64,000 bases of DNA from positions 1-64,000 of the forward strand of contig NZ_MAXF01000136.1 in the NCBI RefSeq assembly GCF_001704635.1, read 5' to 3'. The notes under the pieces are model-generated. The model was not told the origin of the DNA, ran no database searches, and worked only from the letters and a program-made list of their open reading frames with translations. Position 1 is the stretch's first letter; each line of letters starts with the position of its first letter. A program made the position numbers and the translations under genes. Origin of the DNA: Streptomyces sparsogenes (GTDB lineage: Bacteria > Actinomycetota > Actinomycetes > Streptomycetales > Streptomycetaceae). This document shows positions 54,637 through 62,770 of this stretch, piece by piece.

Positions 54637-54953
54637 ACCCCACGGGTCGCATCCGCCGCTCCTCGGCCGGGTCTCGCCGCCACCACGTGGCCTACCTGCC
54701 GTTCAAGATCCGCACACTGGTGCCGGACGTCGCGAGCATCCTGATCACCCCGCTGCCGGACGACGACACCATCCGCGACGTCACCGTCTACGACCGCGCT
54801 GGCCGGGCCCTCACCCTGCAGCCGGAGGTGCTGGCGCACCTGCTCGGGCTGCTGCAGACCGCCCACCCCGAAGCCGACTGGACGAGGGCACTCCGCTGGC
54901 AGGCCGACGGCAACCGCTTCGGACCCGCCGCCATCACGGCAGGTGTGGCATGA
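54633..54953 (+). CDS. Unknown small early protein
   Basis: 106 residues, GTGA overlap. Basic N-terminus (RIRRSSAGSRRHH) and a mixed alpha/beta core. Confidence 0.68.
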   Translation: MNPTGRIRRSSAGSRRHHVAYLPFKIRTLVPDVASILITPLPDDDTIRDVTVYDRAGRALTLQPEVLAHLLGLLQTAHPEADWTRALRWQADGNRFGPAAITAGVA

Positions 54954-55132
54954 GCACCCCGCTGATCGCCATGCCCCCGGCGCTGCTGATCCTCCTCGTC
55001 GTCATCATCGCCGACCTCACGGACGCCCTCGACGGGGCCCGCGCGGCGGTGGTGGCCGAGCAGGAGTCGCACGCCGCCTACCGGCTCGCCAACCCGCCTC
55101 GGAAGGGGGTGGCGGCGTGGCCTTCGACCTGA
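54950..55132 (+). CDS. Small single-TM protein
   Basis: 60 residues with one N-terminal TM helix (PPALLILLVVIIADL). ATGA overlap with the previous gene; its 3' end overlaps the next by 16 bp. Confidence 0.62.
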   Translation: MSTPLIAMPPALLILLVVIIADLTDALDGARAAVVAEQESHAAYRLANPPRKGVAAWPST

Positions 55133-55278
55133 TCACCGCTCTGCAGGACCCCGAGTTCACCATCGCGGACCTGGAGGACATGCGAGACCGGGCCCTCGGC
55201 CGGCCGTATGTGAGTGAAGTCGGCCGGGCCATCGCTGAGGCGGCACAGGCCGAGATCGACCGCCGGACCGCCGAGTGA
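55117..55278 (+). CDS. Short helical protein
   Basis: 53 residues, GTG at 55117 behind GGAAGG. Sequence DLITALQDPEFTIADLEDMRD, helix-rich in the C-terminus. Good Streptomyces third-position GC. Confidence 0.62.
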   Translation: MAFDLITALQDPEFTIADLEDMRDRALGRPYVSEVGRAIAEAAQAEIDRRTAE

Positions 55279-55397
55279 GCCGGCCACTGGCCCGCCTCAC
55301 CACCCAATGCATCGCAGCCCTGGCCGTCTGCTGGGGCACCGCCGCAGGGCTCATCGCCCTCGGCCACCGAATCCAACACCCCAAGGGGGGACAGTGA
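55275..55397 (+). CDS. Short TM peptide
   Basis: 40 residues, GTGA overlap with genes on both sides. One TM segment (CIAALAVCWGTAAGLIALG). Real status rests on the unbroken overlap chain. Confidence 0.5.
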   Translation: MSRPLARLTTQCIAALAVCWGTAAGLIALGHRIQHPKGGQ

Positions 55398-55867
55398 CTC
55401 TTCCGCACGATCCGTACTTCACCGCCGTCATCGACGCCCTCACCACCGCCGGCTTCAGCCCCGCCGATGCCTTCACCGACGACTCCGACACCCGCGGCAC
55501 GTACCAATTTCTCCGCGCCGTCATCACCCTCGACCCCGACACCTCCGGCATCGACTCCAAGCGATGGCCGCATGGCCTGATCCTCATCTGGGAGTGGCAC
55601 ACCGGCATCGAGTCCGCCGACGGTGAACCCGAGCGCGGCCCGTCCTGGGAGTGGGCCCGGCTGGTCGACTCCCACGGCCAGTGCGGTGAGCGCGAGGCGC
55701 TCACGGCGGTGGGTTACGCCTCGCCGACCTACGTGGTGGAGAGCGTCCGCGCGCTCATCGAGCGCCGCAACCAGTCGACGCCTGCCGAGCAGTGGGAGCG
55801 CGCCGAGGAACTGAACGCGGCGTGCGAGACGTGGGCCGCCGCTGAGGCCCGGAAGGTGGGCGAGTGA
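55394..55867 (+). CDS. Unknown early protein, DUF-like
   Basis: 157 residues, GTG at 55394 in a GTGA overlap. Core WPHGLILIWEWHTGIESAD and EWARLVDSHGQCG; typical of Streptomyces phage hypothetical proteins. The C-terminal half is a long helix. Confidence 0.75.
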   Translation: MTLPHDPYFTAVIDALTTAGFSPADAFTDDSDTRGTYQFLRAVITLDPDTSGIDSKRWPHGLILIWEWHTGIESADGEPERGPSWEWARLVDSHGQCGEREALTAVGYASPTYVVESVRALIERRNQSTPAEQWERAEELNAACETWAAAEARKVGE

Positions 55868-56289
55868 TGAGCGAGCGCAAGCACCTCGCCGTGCGCGGCT
55901 ACACCAACGGCCGCCTGATCATCGCCTGCAAGTGCCGCAACTACCAGCCCATCAAGGGCACCGCCCGCGAGCAGGAGGACGCCCACCGCGCCCACCGCGT
56001 CGCGATGGGCGAGACCGTCAAGCCTCGCGTCCCGACCATGCGAGAGCGGCTGGAGATGGCCATCAGCCGCGCCGTCGAGCTGGAAAACGAGAACGCCCGG
56101 CTGACGGACGAGCTCGCCGAGCTGAAGGCCGCAGCCTGGGGACCCGACATGCAGGACCGCTACCGCAAGCGGGCCCTCCAGTGGGGTGCAGCGGAAACCC
56201 TCGTCGAGCGGGCCCGAGCCAAGGGCATCACCCAGATCGACACAGACGACATCGCAGACGCCCTCGGCCTCGACGAGGAGGACGCGTGA
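55864..56289 (+). CDS. Unknown coiled-coil protein with CxC motif
   Basis: 141 residues (GTG 55864 or ATG 55867). CKCRNY near residue 23 and a coiled coil about 60-95 (AVELENENARLTDELAELK). The C-terminus (GITQIDTDDIADALGL) looks like a short HTH. Confidence 0.7.
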   Translation: MMSERKHLAVRGYTNGRLIIACKCRNYQPIKGTAREQEDAHRAHRVAMGETVKPRVPTMRERLEMAISRAVELENENARLTDELAELKAAAWGPDMQDRYRKRALQWGAAETLVERARAKGITQIDTDDIADALGLDEEDA

Positions 56290-56576
56290 TGCCTGACCTG
56301 CTCGTCCAGATCGACGGCCAGACCCTGCCGCTCACCAACTGCGTGTGGATCACCTGGGCCCCGTGTGGCTGCCCGTGTGGAGCCCTCACCGCTGGGTTCG
56401 GTGACGAAGCATTCGCCACCGAAGAGCAGGCGTGGCGGGAGATCTACCCGACCAAGCGAGAGCGCGACAGGCACCAGCGACAGGACTACCGCCTGGAGCT
56501 CATGAGCTGGGACCGCTACCGGGCCGACATCGACCTCGCCAAGCGGTGCCCCCACGTGAAGAAGGCCGCCTCGTGA
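56286..56576 (+). CDS. Small Cys-rich early protein
   Basis: 96 residues; WAPCGCPCGAL is a compact CxCxC cluster that may bind zinc. Basic C-terminus. GTGA overlaps on both sides. Confidence 0.7.
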   Translation: MMPDLLVQIDGQTLPLTNCVWITWAPCGCPCGALTAGFGDEAFATEEQAWREIYPTKRERDRHQRQDYRLELMSWDRYRADIDLAKRCPHVKKAAS

Positions 56577-56902
56577 CCGGCCGCCACCGCGCCATCGACC
56601 GCGTCGCCCAGCTCGAAGCCGAGAATCACGAGCTCGTCTGCCAGACGATCCGGCTCGCTCGCGAGAACGACACCCTCCAGCGGCAGCTCGACACCACCGG
56701 AATCGCACTCACCGGCGCCTGGGCCGACCTCGAGACCGCGGTCGCCGAGATCCGCCGGCTCCAGCAGCAGCACATCGACGACACCGTCCGCATGGCCCGC
56801 CTCCGCCGGGACCTCCACAACGCACGGCCCCGCATCACCCGCGTCGACAGCACCGCCGAGCGGCCCACCGCGCCCGGCAGCATCCCGCTGCGCGCCGCCT
56901 GA
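56573..56902 (+). CDS. Coiled-coil early protein
   Basis: 109 residues, GTGA overlap. Residues about 8-85 form a continuous coiled coil (VAQLEAENHELVCQTIRLAR). Last gene before the double hairpin. Confidence 0.72.
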   Translation: MTGRHRAIDRVAQLEAENHELVCQTIRLARENDTLQRQLDTTGIALTGAWADLETAVAEIRRLQQQHIDDTVRMARLRRDLHNARPRITRVDSTAERPTAPGSIPLRAA

Positions 56903-56911
56903 GACGCCCGC

Positions 56912-56985
56912 GCCCCGCCGGAAGACACCGGCCGGCGGGGCCGGGACCAGACCAGGGACGCCCCGCCGAGGCGAATTCGGCGGGG
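56912..56985 (+). terminator. Double hairpin terminator
   Basis: Stem 1: GCCCCGCCGG and complement, 10 bp (56912-56941). Stem 2: CCCCGCCGA and complement, 9 bp (56961-56985). They separate the small-gene run from the clamp-like gene. Confidence 0.65.
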
Positions 56986-57017
56986 GCCCACCACCCAGCA
57001 TCCCAGAAAGGGAAACC

Positions 57018-58223
57018 GTGAAGGTCACCATCAACGCCCACCAGCTCGGCCGACTCATCGACAAGACCATCAGCCACATGGCCGACGACAGCATCGAACC
57101 GCTGCACGGCATCCGCCTCGACCTCGACAGCACCCACCTATACGCCATCGCCTCCGACCGCTACACCCTCGCCGTCGCCCGCTACGAGCTGCTCTACGCC
57201 GACAAGGGCGCCGAACCCTACGCCCGCACCATCCCCGGCGAGTACCTGCGCCCGCTCCGTGAGTGGATCAGCACCCAGATCGGCCACGCCAGCATCACCA
57301 TCAGCACCGACGAGGACCGACTCGTCTTCGCCGCGCCACTCACCGAGTTCCGCATCGCCACCAAACCCGACATCAAGTACCCGGACTGGCGCGGCCTGCT
57401 CCGCACCATCGCCGAGCAAACAACCGAGGAAGCTCCGTTCCCCGCCCTCCACTCCGGCTTCCTCGCCCGATGGGCCGACACCGGCAGCACCATCCGCGTC
57501 CGCGTCACCGCCGACCAGAAGGCTGTCCTCGTGTTCGCCGAGGACTTCATCGGCGCCCAGATGCCCGCCCGCTACGCCGGCGTCGGGCCCGTCAAGGACG
57601 AGACCATCGACAGCGCCCGAGCTTTGTGGAAGGACGTCCTCCACGCCGGCACGAGCCGCGCCGACATGGTCACCGACATGCCCGACGCGGATCGAGACCG
57701 GTCCCGCTACGAGGCCACCACCGACGTCCGCGAAACCGGCGAGGACCTGCTCCACCAGGCACTGCGGTCCACCTGGCAGATGTACGGCGCCGACATGGAC
57801 ACAGAGGAGGGACGCGCCGCCTTCAACGCCTGGGTGTCCTCCGGTGTCCGCTCGTGGATGGCGTACCGCTTCCTCGACGCCCTCTACCAGGTCGACCCGC
57901 GGGCGGCCGAGGGCATCGTCGGTGAGACCGCCGACCAACTCGACTCCGGCGAGATCGGCGAATGGGCCTGGGACGAGGCGAAGAAGGCCGGTCACGACCC
58001 GCAGAAGTGGTACGACGACTACAAGGCCCACCTGGAGAAGCTGGCTGCCAAGCGGCAGGCACAGGAGCAGGTCGAGAAGTGGGAACGCCTCGCCATGGCG
58101 TTCAACGCCGCCACCCAGGCTGGGGTCAAGTTCCGGGTCGAGCCCAACCCGCACGTCCAGTGGGACGCCAACAACAACCGCTGGATCGCCGTCGAGGCCA
58201 CCACCGCGGAGGCCGCCGCGTGA
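57018..58223 (+). CDS. DNA polymerase III beta-clamp-like protein of the element
   Basis: 401 residues. The N-terminal about 210 residues resemble two sliding-clamp subdomains: MKVTINAHQLGRLI, LHGIRLDLDSTHLYAIASD, RYTLAVARY, then a second unit (SGFLARWADTGSTIRVRV, VLVFAEDFIGAQMPARYAG) linked by IKYPDWRGLL, which matches the clamp's FPDYR region. Residues about 215-400 are helical, unrelated to DnaN and Lys/Glu-rich. It may load the host polymerase on element DNA. The start has AAAGGG upstream. The assignment rests on pattern reading only. Confidence 0.62.
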   Translation: MKVTINAHQLGRLIDKTISHMADDSIEPLHGIRLDLDSTHLYAIASDRYTLAVARYELLYADKGAEPYARTIPGEYLRPLREWISTQIGHASITISTDEDRLVFAAPLTEFRIATKPDIKYPDWRGLLRTIAEQTTEEAPFPALHSGFLARWADTGSTIRVRVTADQKAVLVFAEDFIGAQMPARYAGVGPVKDETIDSARALWKDVLHAGTSRADMVTDMPDADRDRSRYEATTDVRETGEDLLHQALRSTWQMYGADMDTEEGRAAFNAWVSSGVRSWMAYRFLDALYQVDPRAAEGIVGETADQLDSGEIGEWAWDEAKKAGHDPQKWYDDYKAHLEKLAAKRQAQEQVEKWERLAMAFNAATQAGVKFRVEPNPHVQWDANNNRWIAVEATTAEAAA

Positions 58224-58372
58224 CCCGCTTCCTCCTCGGCCTGCTCCTCGGCGGCTGCGGCTCCGCCATCACCTGGGCCGCCAGCCACAACACCGGCTGG
58301 ACCATCGCCATCGGCGCCACCGTCGCCGTCCTCGTCTGGCTCGGCGAATACCTCCTCGACGACCTCACCTGA
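58220..58372 (+). CDS. Small two-TM protein
   Basis: 50 residues, GTGA overlap with the clamp-like gene. Two hydrophobic helices (FLLGLLLGGCGSAI and IAIGATVAVLVWLG). Confidence 0.6.
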   Translation: MTRFLLGLLLGGCGSAITWAASHNTGWTIAIGATVAVLVWLGEYLLDDLT

Positions 58373-58383
58373 ACGCACGGCCG

Positions 58384-58408
58384 CCCCGCCCGCCGCAAAC
58401 AGGCGGGG
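58384..58408 (+). terminator. Hairpin after the two-TM gene
   Basis: CCCCGCC and GGCGGGG, a 7-bp stem with an 11-nt loop. Confidence 0.5.
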
Positions 58409-58433
58409 TGGCCACAACCCAAGGAGAACATAC

Positions 58434-58754
58434 GTGAAGCTCTTCGGCCCCGACCGTCAGCGTGTTGGCTACGCAGACCAGGAATGGTCCGTCTGGGTCT
58501 CCGGCATGGACGACATCCACGACAAGGACAGCCTCGCCGAAGCCCTGGAACTGGCCAACGAACTCAACGCCACCTTCGCCGACCTCCACACCCGCGACGG
58601 CAATGAGTTCTCACCCACTTGCTACGCCGTCGTCCTCCACCACGGCTACGCCTGGACCCAGGCCACCGAACACGCCCACCGCATCGACTGCGGCCACCCC
58701 GGCTGCGTCTCGTGCTACATCAACCGCGACGAGCCCCAGGCCGGTGCCGCATGA
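58434..58754 (+). CDS. Unknown early protein with CxxxxCxxC
   Basis: 106 residues, GTG at 58434 behind AAGGAG. C-terminal HRIDCGHPGCVSCYI suggests a zinc site. Stop overlaps the next ATG. Confidence 0.72.
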   Translation: MKLFGPDRQRVGYADQEWSVWVSGMDDIHDKDSLAEALELANELNATFADLHTRDGNEFSPTCYAVVLHHGYAWTQATEHAHRIDCGHPGCVSCYINRDEPQAGAA

Positions 58755-58864
58755 GCCCCATCACCTGCCCCTGCGGCAACACCAACGGCCCCTTCGTCCG
58801 CATCGACGGACGCCACCTCTGCGAAAACTGCGCCGACAAGCAGCAGAAGGGCGGCAGCAAGTGA
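58751..58864 (+). CDS. Zinc-ribbon micro-protein
   Basis: 37 residues: CPCGNTNG...CENCADKQ forms a minimal CxC/CxxC zinc ribbon. It overlaps its neighbours as ATGA and GTGA, arguing that it is translated despite its size. Confidence 0.62.
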   Translation: MSPITCPCGNTNGPFVRIDGRHLCENCADKQQKGGSK

Positions 58865-59694
58865 CCGCCACGACCGAGGCGCCGGCCGTCACACCCGGGG
58901 TCTACGACATATCCGCCGAGCTGTACCACAGCGACCCCATACCCGGCGGCAGCCTCTCCTCCACCGGAGCCCGCACGCTGACCTCAAAGTGCCCGGCCGC
59001 GTTCAAGTACCAGCTCGACAACCCCGAGCCGTACAAGCAGGTCTTCGAGTTCGGCACCGCCGCACACAAGCTCGTCCTCGACGACGGCCCCGACCTGGTA
59101 CTCGTCGACGCCGAACGCTGGGACACCAAGGCCGTGAAGGCGGAAGTCGCGGCGATACGCGCCGAAGGGAAGATACCGCTCAAGCGGGCCGCCCTCGAGC
59201 AGGTCCACGCCATGGCCGCCGCCCTCCGCCAGCACCCCGAAGCCGCGGAACTCCTTGAACCCGGGTCCGGGGTGGCCGAACAGTCCCTCTTCTGGAACGA
59301 CAACGGCATCTGGCGGCGGGCCCGCTTCGACTGGCTCAGCGACAACGGCCAGATCGTCGACTACAAGACCACCCGGTCCGCCAACCCCATCGACCTACCC
59401 AAGACCATTCACGACTGCGGCTACCACCAGCAGCAGGAGTGGTACCTCGACGGCGGCATCGCCCTCGACATCGTCGACCCTGAGCGGCCCCTCCAGTTCG
59501 TGTTCCAGGAGAAGGAACCGCCCTACCTGGTCACGGTCACCACTTGCGACGCGACCGCCCGTGGCATAGGTCGCCACCTCAACGACCGGGCCCTCTACAC
59601 CTACGCCCACTGCCTCGAGACCGGCGAATGGCCCGGCTACCTCGAAGCACCTCTCAGGCCGCTCCCCGCCTGGGTCGAGCGCCAGTACGCCTAG
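58861..59694 (+). CDS. PD-(D/E)XK exonuclease (RecB/Cas4-like, DUF3799 type)
   Basis: 277 residues. His in GTAAHKLVLD (H69), Glu140 in AEQSLFW, catalytic D157 and DYK (167-169) in ARFDWLSDNGQIVDYKTT, and QxxxY in YHQQQEWYLDG. This is the lambda-exonuclease/RecE-like nuclease set, producing 3' single strands for recombination. The next gene is a Sak4-like ATPase, completing a phage recombination module. GTG in a GTGA overlap. Confidence 0.87.
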   Translation: MTATTEAPAVTPGVYDISAELYHSDPIPGGSLSSTGARTLTSKCPAAFKYQLDNPEPYKQVFEFGTAAHKLVLDDGPDLVLVDAERWDTKAVKAEVAAIRAEGKIPLKRAALEQVHAMAAALRQHPEAAELLEPGSGVAEQSLFWNDNGIWRRARFDWLSDNGQIVDYKTTRSANPIDLPKTIHDCGYHQQQEWYLDGGIALDIVDPERPLQFVFQEKEPPYLVTVTTCDATARGIGRHLNDRALYTYAHCLETGEWPGYLEAPLRPLPAWVERQYA

Positions 59695-59704
59695 GAGCAA
59701 CCAC

Positions 59705-60676
59705 ATGAACCAGCAGCTTGGCCAGCCCGTTCGCGTCGGACGCCAGCAGCAGAACACCGACGAGTACGACGATGGCGCCTTCATCTTCCGCCCGGCCACC
59801 AAGGACAAGGCCAAGGCCCGCGTCGCCGTTCAGGGTGTGTCCGGCTCCGGCAAGACCTGGACCGGCCTGTCCATCGCCCACGGTCTCGCCGAGGGGCAGC
59901 GGTTCGCCGTCATCGACACCGAGCGCGGCGCCGCGTCCCTGTACGTCGGCATCAACGGCATCCAGTTCGACGTGCTGCAGATGCATCGCTACGACCCGCG
60001 CGACCTGGTCAAGGCCCTCGCTGCGGCGGCGCAGGCCGGATACCCGGCCGTGAAGATCGATTCCCTGTCGCACTTCTGGAAGGGCACCGACGGAACACTC
60101 GAGCAGGTCGACAAGGCCAAGTCTCGGTACGGCGGCAACTCCTTCGCAGGATGGAAGGAGGGCACCCCGATGCAGAACGACATGATCGACGCACTCCTCT
60201 CGTACCCCGGGCACGTCGTCGTCACCATGCGCTCCCACACCGAATGGGTCTTGCAGGAGAACGAGCGCGGCAAGAAGGAGCCCGTCGCCATGGGCATGCG
60301 GGCCGAGCAGCGTAAGGGCGTCGAGTACGAGTTCGGGCTCGTCTGCTCCATGGACATCAACAACACGCTCACCGTCGTCAAGTCCCGCTGCCCTGCCCTC
60401 CACAAGAAGGTCATCAAGGAGCCGAACGGCGCGATCGACATCGCCAAGCCGCTCCTCGACTGGCTCAACGACGGAGCCGAGACGGTCGACACCTCGGCCT
60501 GGATCGACGCCGCCACAGGCGACGATGCGACCCCGGACAGCCTCCTCGCCCTGTATCGCGAGGTCGAGTCCCACGGAGCCCTGGCCACCCCGTTCCTGCA
60601 CCCCAAGACGGGCCAGCCGACCAGCCTCGGCGCCTTCATCAAGGAACGCGGCACCGCGCTGAAGAACGCCGCCTAA
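59705..60676 (+). CDS. RecA-fold ATPase, Sak4-like recombination protein
   Basis: 323 residues. Walker A GVSGSGKT (44-51), Walker B in YPAVKIDSLSHFW, and a sensor-like VVVTMRSHTEWV. Such AAA/RecA-like phage proteins (Sak4 class) act in single-strand annealing or exchange together with a nuclease such as its upstream neighbour, 10 bp away. AGGAG precedes the ATG. Confidence 0.85.
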   Translation: MNQQLGQPVRVGRQQQNTDEYDDGAFIFRPATKDKAKARVAVQGVSGSGKTWTGLSIAHGLAEGQRFAVIDTERGAASLYVGINGIQFDVLQMHRYDPRDLVKALAAAAQAGYPAVKIDSLSHFWKGTDGTLEQVDKAKSRYGGNSFAGWKEGTPMQNDMIDALLSYPGHVVVTMRSHTEWVLQENERGKKEPVAMGMRAEQRKGVEYEFGLVCSMDINNTLTVVKSRCPALHKKVIKEPNGAIDIAKPLLDWLNDGAETVDTSAWIDAATGDDATPDSLLALYREVESHGALATPFLHPKTGQPTSLGAFIKERGTALKNAA

Positions 60677-60733
60677 CCGGCACTGGGGCCGCCCCTCATA
60701 CCGCCATGCGACCTACGAGGAGTTAGACGACCG

Positions 60734-61234
60734 GTGTCCGACCACAACGATATCGACTCGCCAATCGCCGTCCTGTCCGAATCGATCAAGATCTGCAAGC
60801 AGTGCGGTGCAACCAAGCCCGAGACCGCCTTTCACAGCCGCGGTCCAGGCAAAGGCCGTAAGCCGGTCTGCGCCGAGTGCCGAAACAAGAGCCGGAAGAA
60901 GCGGCAGGAGACGCCTCAGCAGCGACTCGAGCGAAAGCTCTGGGAGGAATACAGGCTCACCCTCACCCAGTACTTGGCTCTCGCGGACGCGCAAGGCGGC
61001 GTGTGTGTCATCTGCAGAAGGGCGCCCAACGGAGGCACACGACTCTACGTCGATCACTGCCACACCACGGGAGTTGTTCGAGCCCTTCTCTGCAACCCCT
61101 GCAACTTGATGATCGGCGTCTACGAGAACCACCACCGGACAGCGACCGAGTACCTCGCCGTGTACGGGGCTGGCAATCCGCTGTTGATCACCCCCGGCAC
61201 GCCATCCGCCCGGATCGACGAGCCCCCGTCCTAG
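60734..61234 (+). CDS. Recombination endonuclease VII-like (HNH)
   Basis: 166 residues. Zinc knuckle C21-x2-C24 with CAECRNKS, then the Endo VII core CVICRRAPNGGTRLYVDHCHTT and LLCNPCNLMIGVYENH, with two CxxC and the DHCH catalytic site. T4 gp49 relatives resolve Holliday junctions and branched DNA. GTG after GAGGAG. Belongs with the exonuclease and ATPase upstream. Confidence 0.9.
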   Translation: MSDHNDIDSPIAVLSESIKICKQCGATKPETAFHSRGPGKGRKPVCAECRNKSRKKRQETPQQRLERKLWEEYRLTLTQYLALADAQGGVCVICRRAPNGGTRLYVDHCHTTGVVRALLCNPCNLMIGVYENHHRTATEYLAVYGAGNPLLITPGTPSARIDEPPS

Positions 61235-61244
61235 TCCTACCCGA

Positions 61245-61271
61245 GCCGCCCGCACCCGTAATGCGGGCGGC
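61245..61271 (+). terminator. Hairpin terminator after endonuclease VII gene
   Basis: GCCGCCCGCA and complement, a 10-bp stem with a 7-nt loop, 10 bp past the stop. Confidence 0.7.
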
Positions 61272-61310
61272 CCACCCCTCCACGGAACCACACCCGGAAG
61301 GACACCCACC

Positions 61311-61679
61311 ATGACCCGCCGCCTCACGCCCGCCGAGCGCCTCGCCGCCGTCGCCAAGGACCAGCTGCTCGACGACATCGTCCGCCAGTCCGAGTGGTCC
61401 CAGTTCCTCGTCGAGCAGGCCGTATTCGCGTTCTGCCTCGCCAACGGAACCGTCAGCGCCAACGACCTCCGGGAAGTCCTGCCCGAGCTGGGCCACGGCT
61501 TCATCGGCGCCGCCATCAACTCGATGCGGACCGCCCGCATCATCACCCACACCGGGCAGGTCGTCCCCTCGACCAGCGAGGCCACCCACGGCCACCGCCT
61601 GGCCGTCTGGCAGCTGACCGACAAAGGGCGGGCCATAGCCGCACAGCGGCGCGCACGGCCGGCGGAGACGGCCGCATGA
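61311..61679 (+). CDS. Unknown winged-helix-like protein
   Basis: 122 residues, GGAAGGA before the ATG. FCLANGTVSANDLREVLPELGHG and LAVWQLTDKGRAIA resemble a wHTH. ATGA overlap with the next gene. Confidence 0.72.
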   Translation: MTRRLTPAERLAAVAKDQLLDDIVRQSEWSQFLVEQAVFAFCLANGTVSANDLREVLPELGHGFIGAAINSMRTARIITHTGQVVPSTSEATHGHRLAVWQLTDKGRAIAAQRRARPAETAA

Positions 61680-61924
61680 GCCCCGCCCTGGCCCTCGCCC
61701 TCCACGCCGCCGCCTTCCTGGCCACCGGCTGGGCCGCCGCCCGGATCATCCGCCGGCACCACCGCCGCCAGGCAGCCGACCGCATCACCCGCGCACGAGC
61801 CCGCGCCCGCCTCCCCGAAGAGATGTTCCTCCTCGGCCGCGACCAGCTCGGACCCGACGACGACTGGGCCCACCAACTACTCCGCGACATCCGCCACCTG
61901 CCCACCACAAAGGGGGACCGATGA
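61676..61924 (+). CDS. Small membrane-anchored protein
   Basis: 82 residues. N-terminal TM (ALALALHAAAFLATGWAA), then a very basic segment (RIIRRHHRRQAADRITRARA) and an acidic end. ATGA overlaps on both sides. Confidence 0.7.
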   Translation: MSPALALALHAAAFLATGWAAARIIRRHHRRQAADRITRARARARLPEEMFLLGRDQLGPDDDWAHQLLRDIRHLPTTKGDR

Positions 61925-62685
61925 CCACCGCCACCCACCCGCGAACGTGCCACTGCGAAAACTGCGACCGTCGCCGCCGCCGAGCCAAGAAGCAACGCGC
62001 ACTCAACCGGCACCTCGGCATCCCCAACAGGCTGGACCCCACCCTCGCCCGCCACCACCTCGCAAAGCTGCGCCAGACCATGAGCTGGGTCCACATCGCC
62101 GAAGCCAGCGGATGCAGCGCCGCCCACCTCCGCAACATCGCCGCTGGCCGCATGTCGCAAATCAACCGCCAAACCCACGAAAAGATCATGGCGGTGCAGC
62201 CTGCGGAGCGGCGAGACAGCGGCTTCTACATCGACGCCACGGGGTCCGTCCGCCGCGTCCGAGCGCTCATGGCCATCGGTCACAGCCAGTACGCCATCGC
62301 CGAGGCAGCCAAAACAGCCACATGTCGCGTCTGGCGCCTCGCGCAAGGCCAGGCGACCATGCGCCAGAAACTCGCCGACAAGATCGAGCACGCGTACAAG
62401 CAGCTCGCCCACACCCCAGGCACCTCCACCCGCGCACGATCAATAGCCGCGGCCGGCGACTGGCGCGACCCCCTTTGGTGGGAAGACATGGGCGGCATCG
62501 ACGACCCCCAGGCGCCCGAACACGACATCCCCACGCCCCGCCACATCGTCATCGGCGAGAACGCCCTCGAACTGGAAGCGCAGGGCTACAGCCGCCAGCA
62601 CGCGGCCCAGCGGCTCGGCGTCAGCCTCAGCACCCTCGAGACCAACATCCGCCGCTACCGGCAGTCACTCCAGCAAGCCGCCTAG
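61921..62685 (+). CDS. Multi-HTH DNA-binding protein
   Basis: 254 residues. N-terminal CHCENCDRRRRR (possible zinc knuckle), then HTH-like segments at about 48-76 (MSWVHIAEASGCSAAHLRNI), 113-145 (IGHSQYAIAEAAKTATCRVW) and 218-250 (GYSRQHAAQRLGVSLSTLE). The three-HTH layout is typical of actinophage early regulators. ATGA overlap. Confidence 0.75.
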   Translation: MTTATHPRTCHCENCDRRRRRAKKQRALNRHLGIPNRLDPTLARHHLAKLRQTMSWVHIAEASGCSAAHLRNIAAGRMSQINRQTHEKIMAVQPAERRDSGFYIDATGSVRRVRALMAIGHSQYAIAEAAKTATCRVWRLAQGQATMRQKLADKIEHAYKQLAHTPGTSTRARSIAAAGDWRDPLWWEDMGGIDDPQAPEHDIPTPRHIVIGENALELEAQGYSRQHAAQRLGVSLSTLETNIRRYRQSLQQAA

Positions 62686-62721
62686 CCCGGCCGGCCCGCA
62701 CGCCAGCCCCACACGACAAAC

Positions 62722-62743
62722 GCCCCGCGGGACGCCACGGGGC
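62722..62743 (+). terminator. Hairpin after the multi-HTH gene
   Basis: GCCCCG and CGGGGC, 6-bp stem, preceded by CACACGACAAA, the same lead-in as the terminator at 63475. Confidence 0.5.
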
Positions 62744-62770
62744 CCAGCCGACCGACCAGGAGATCAACCC

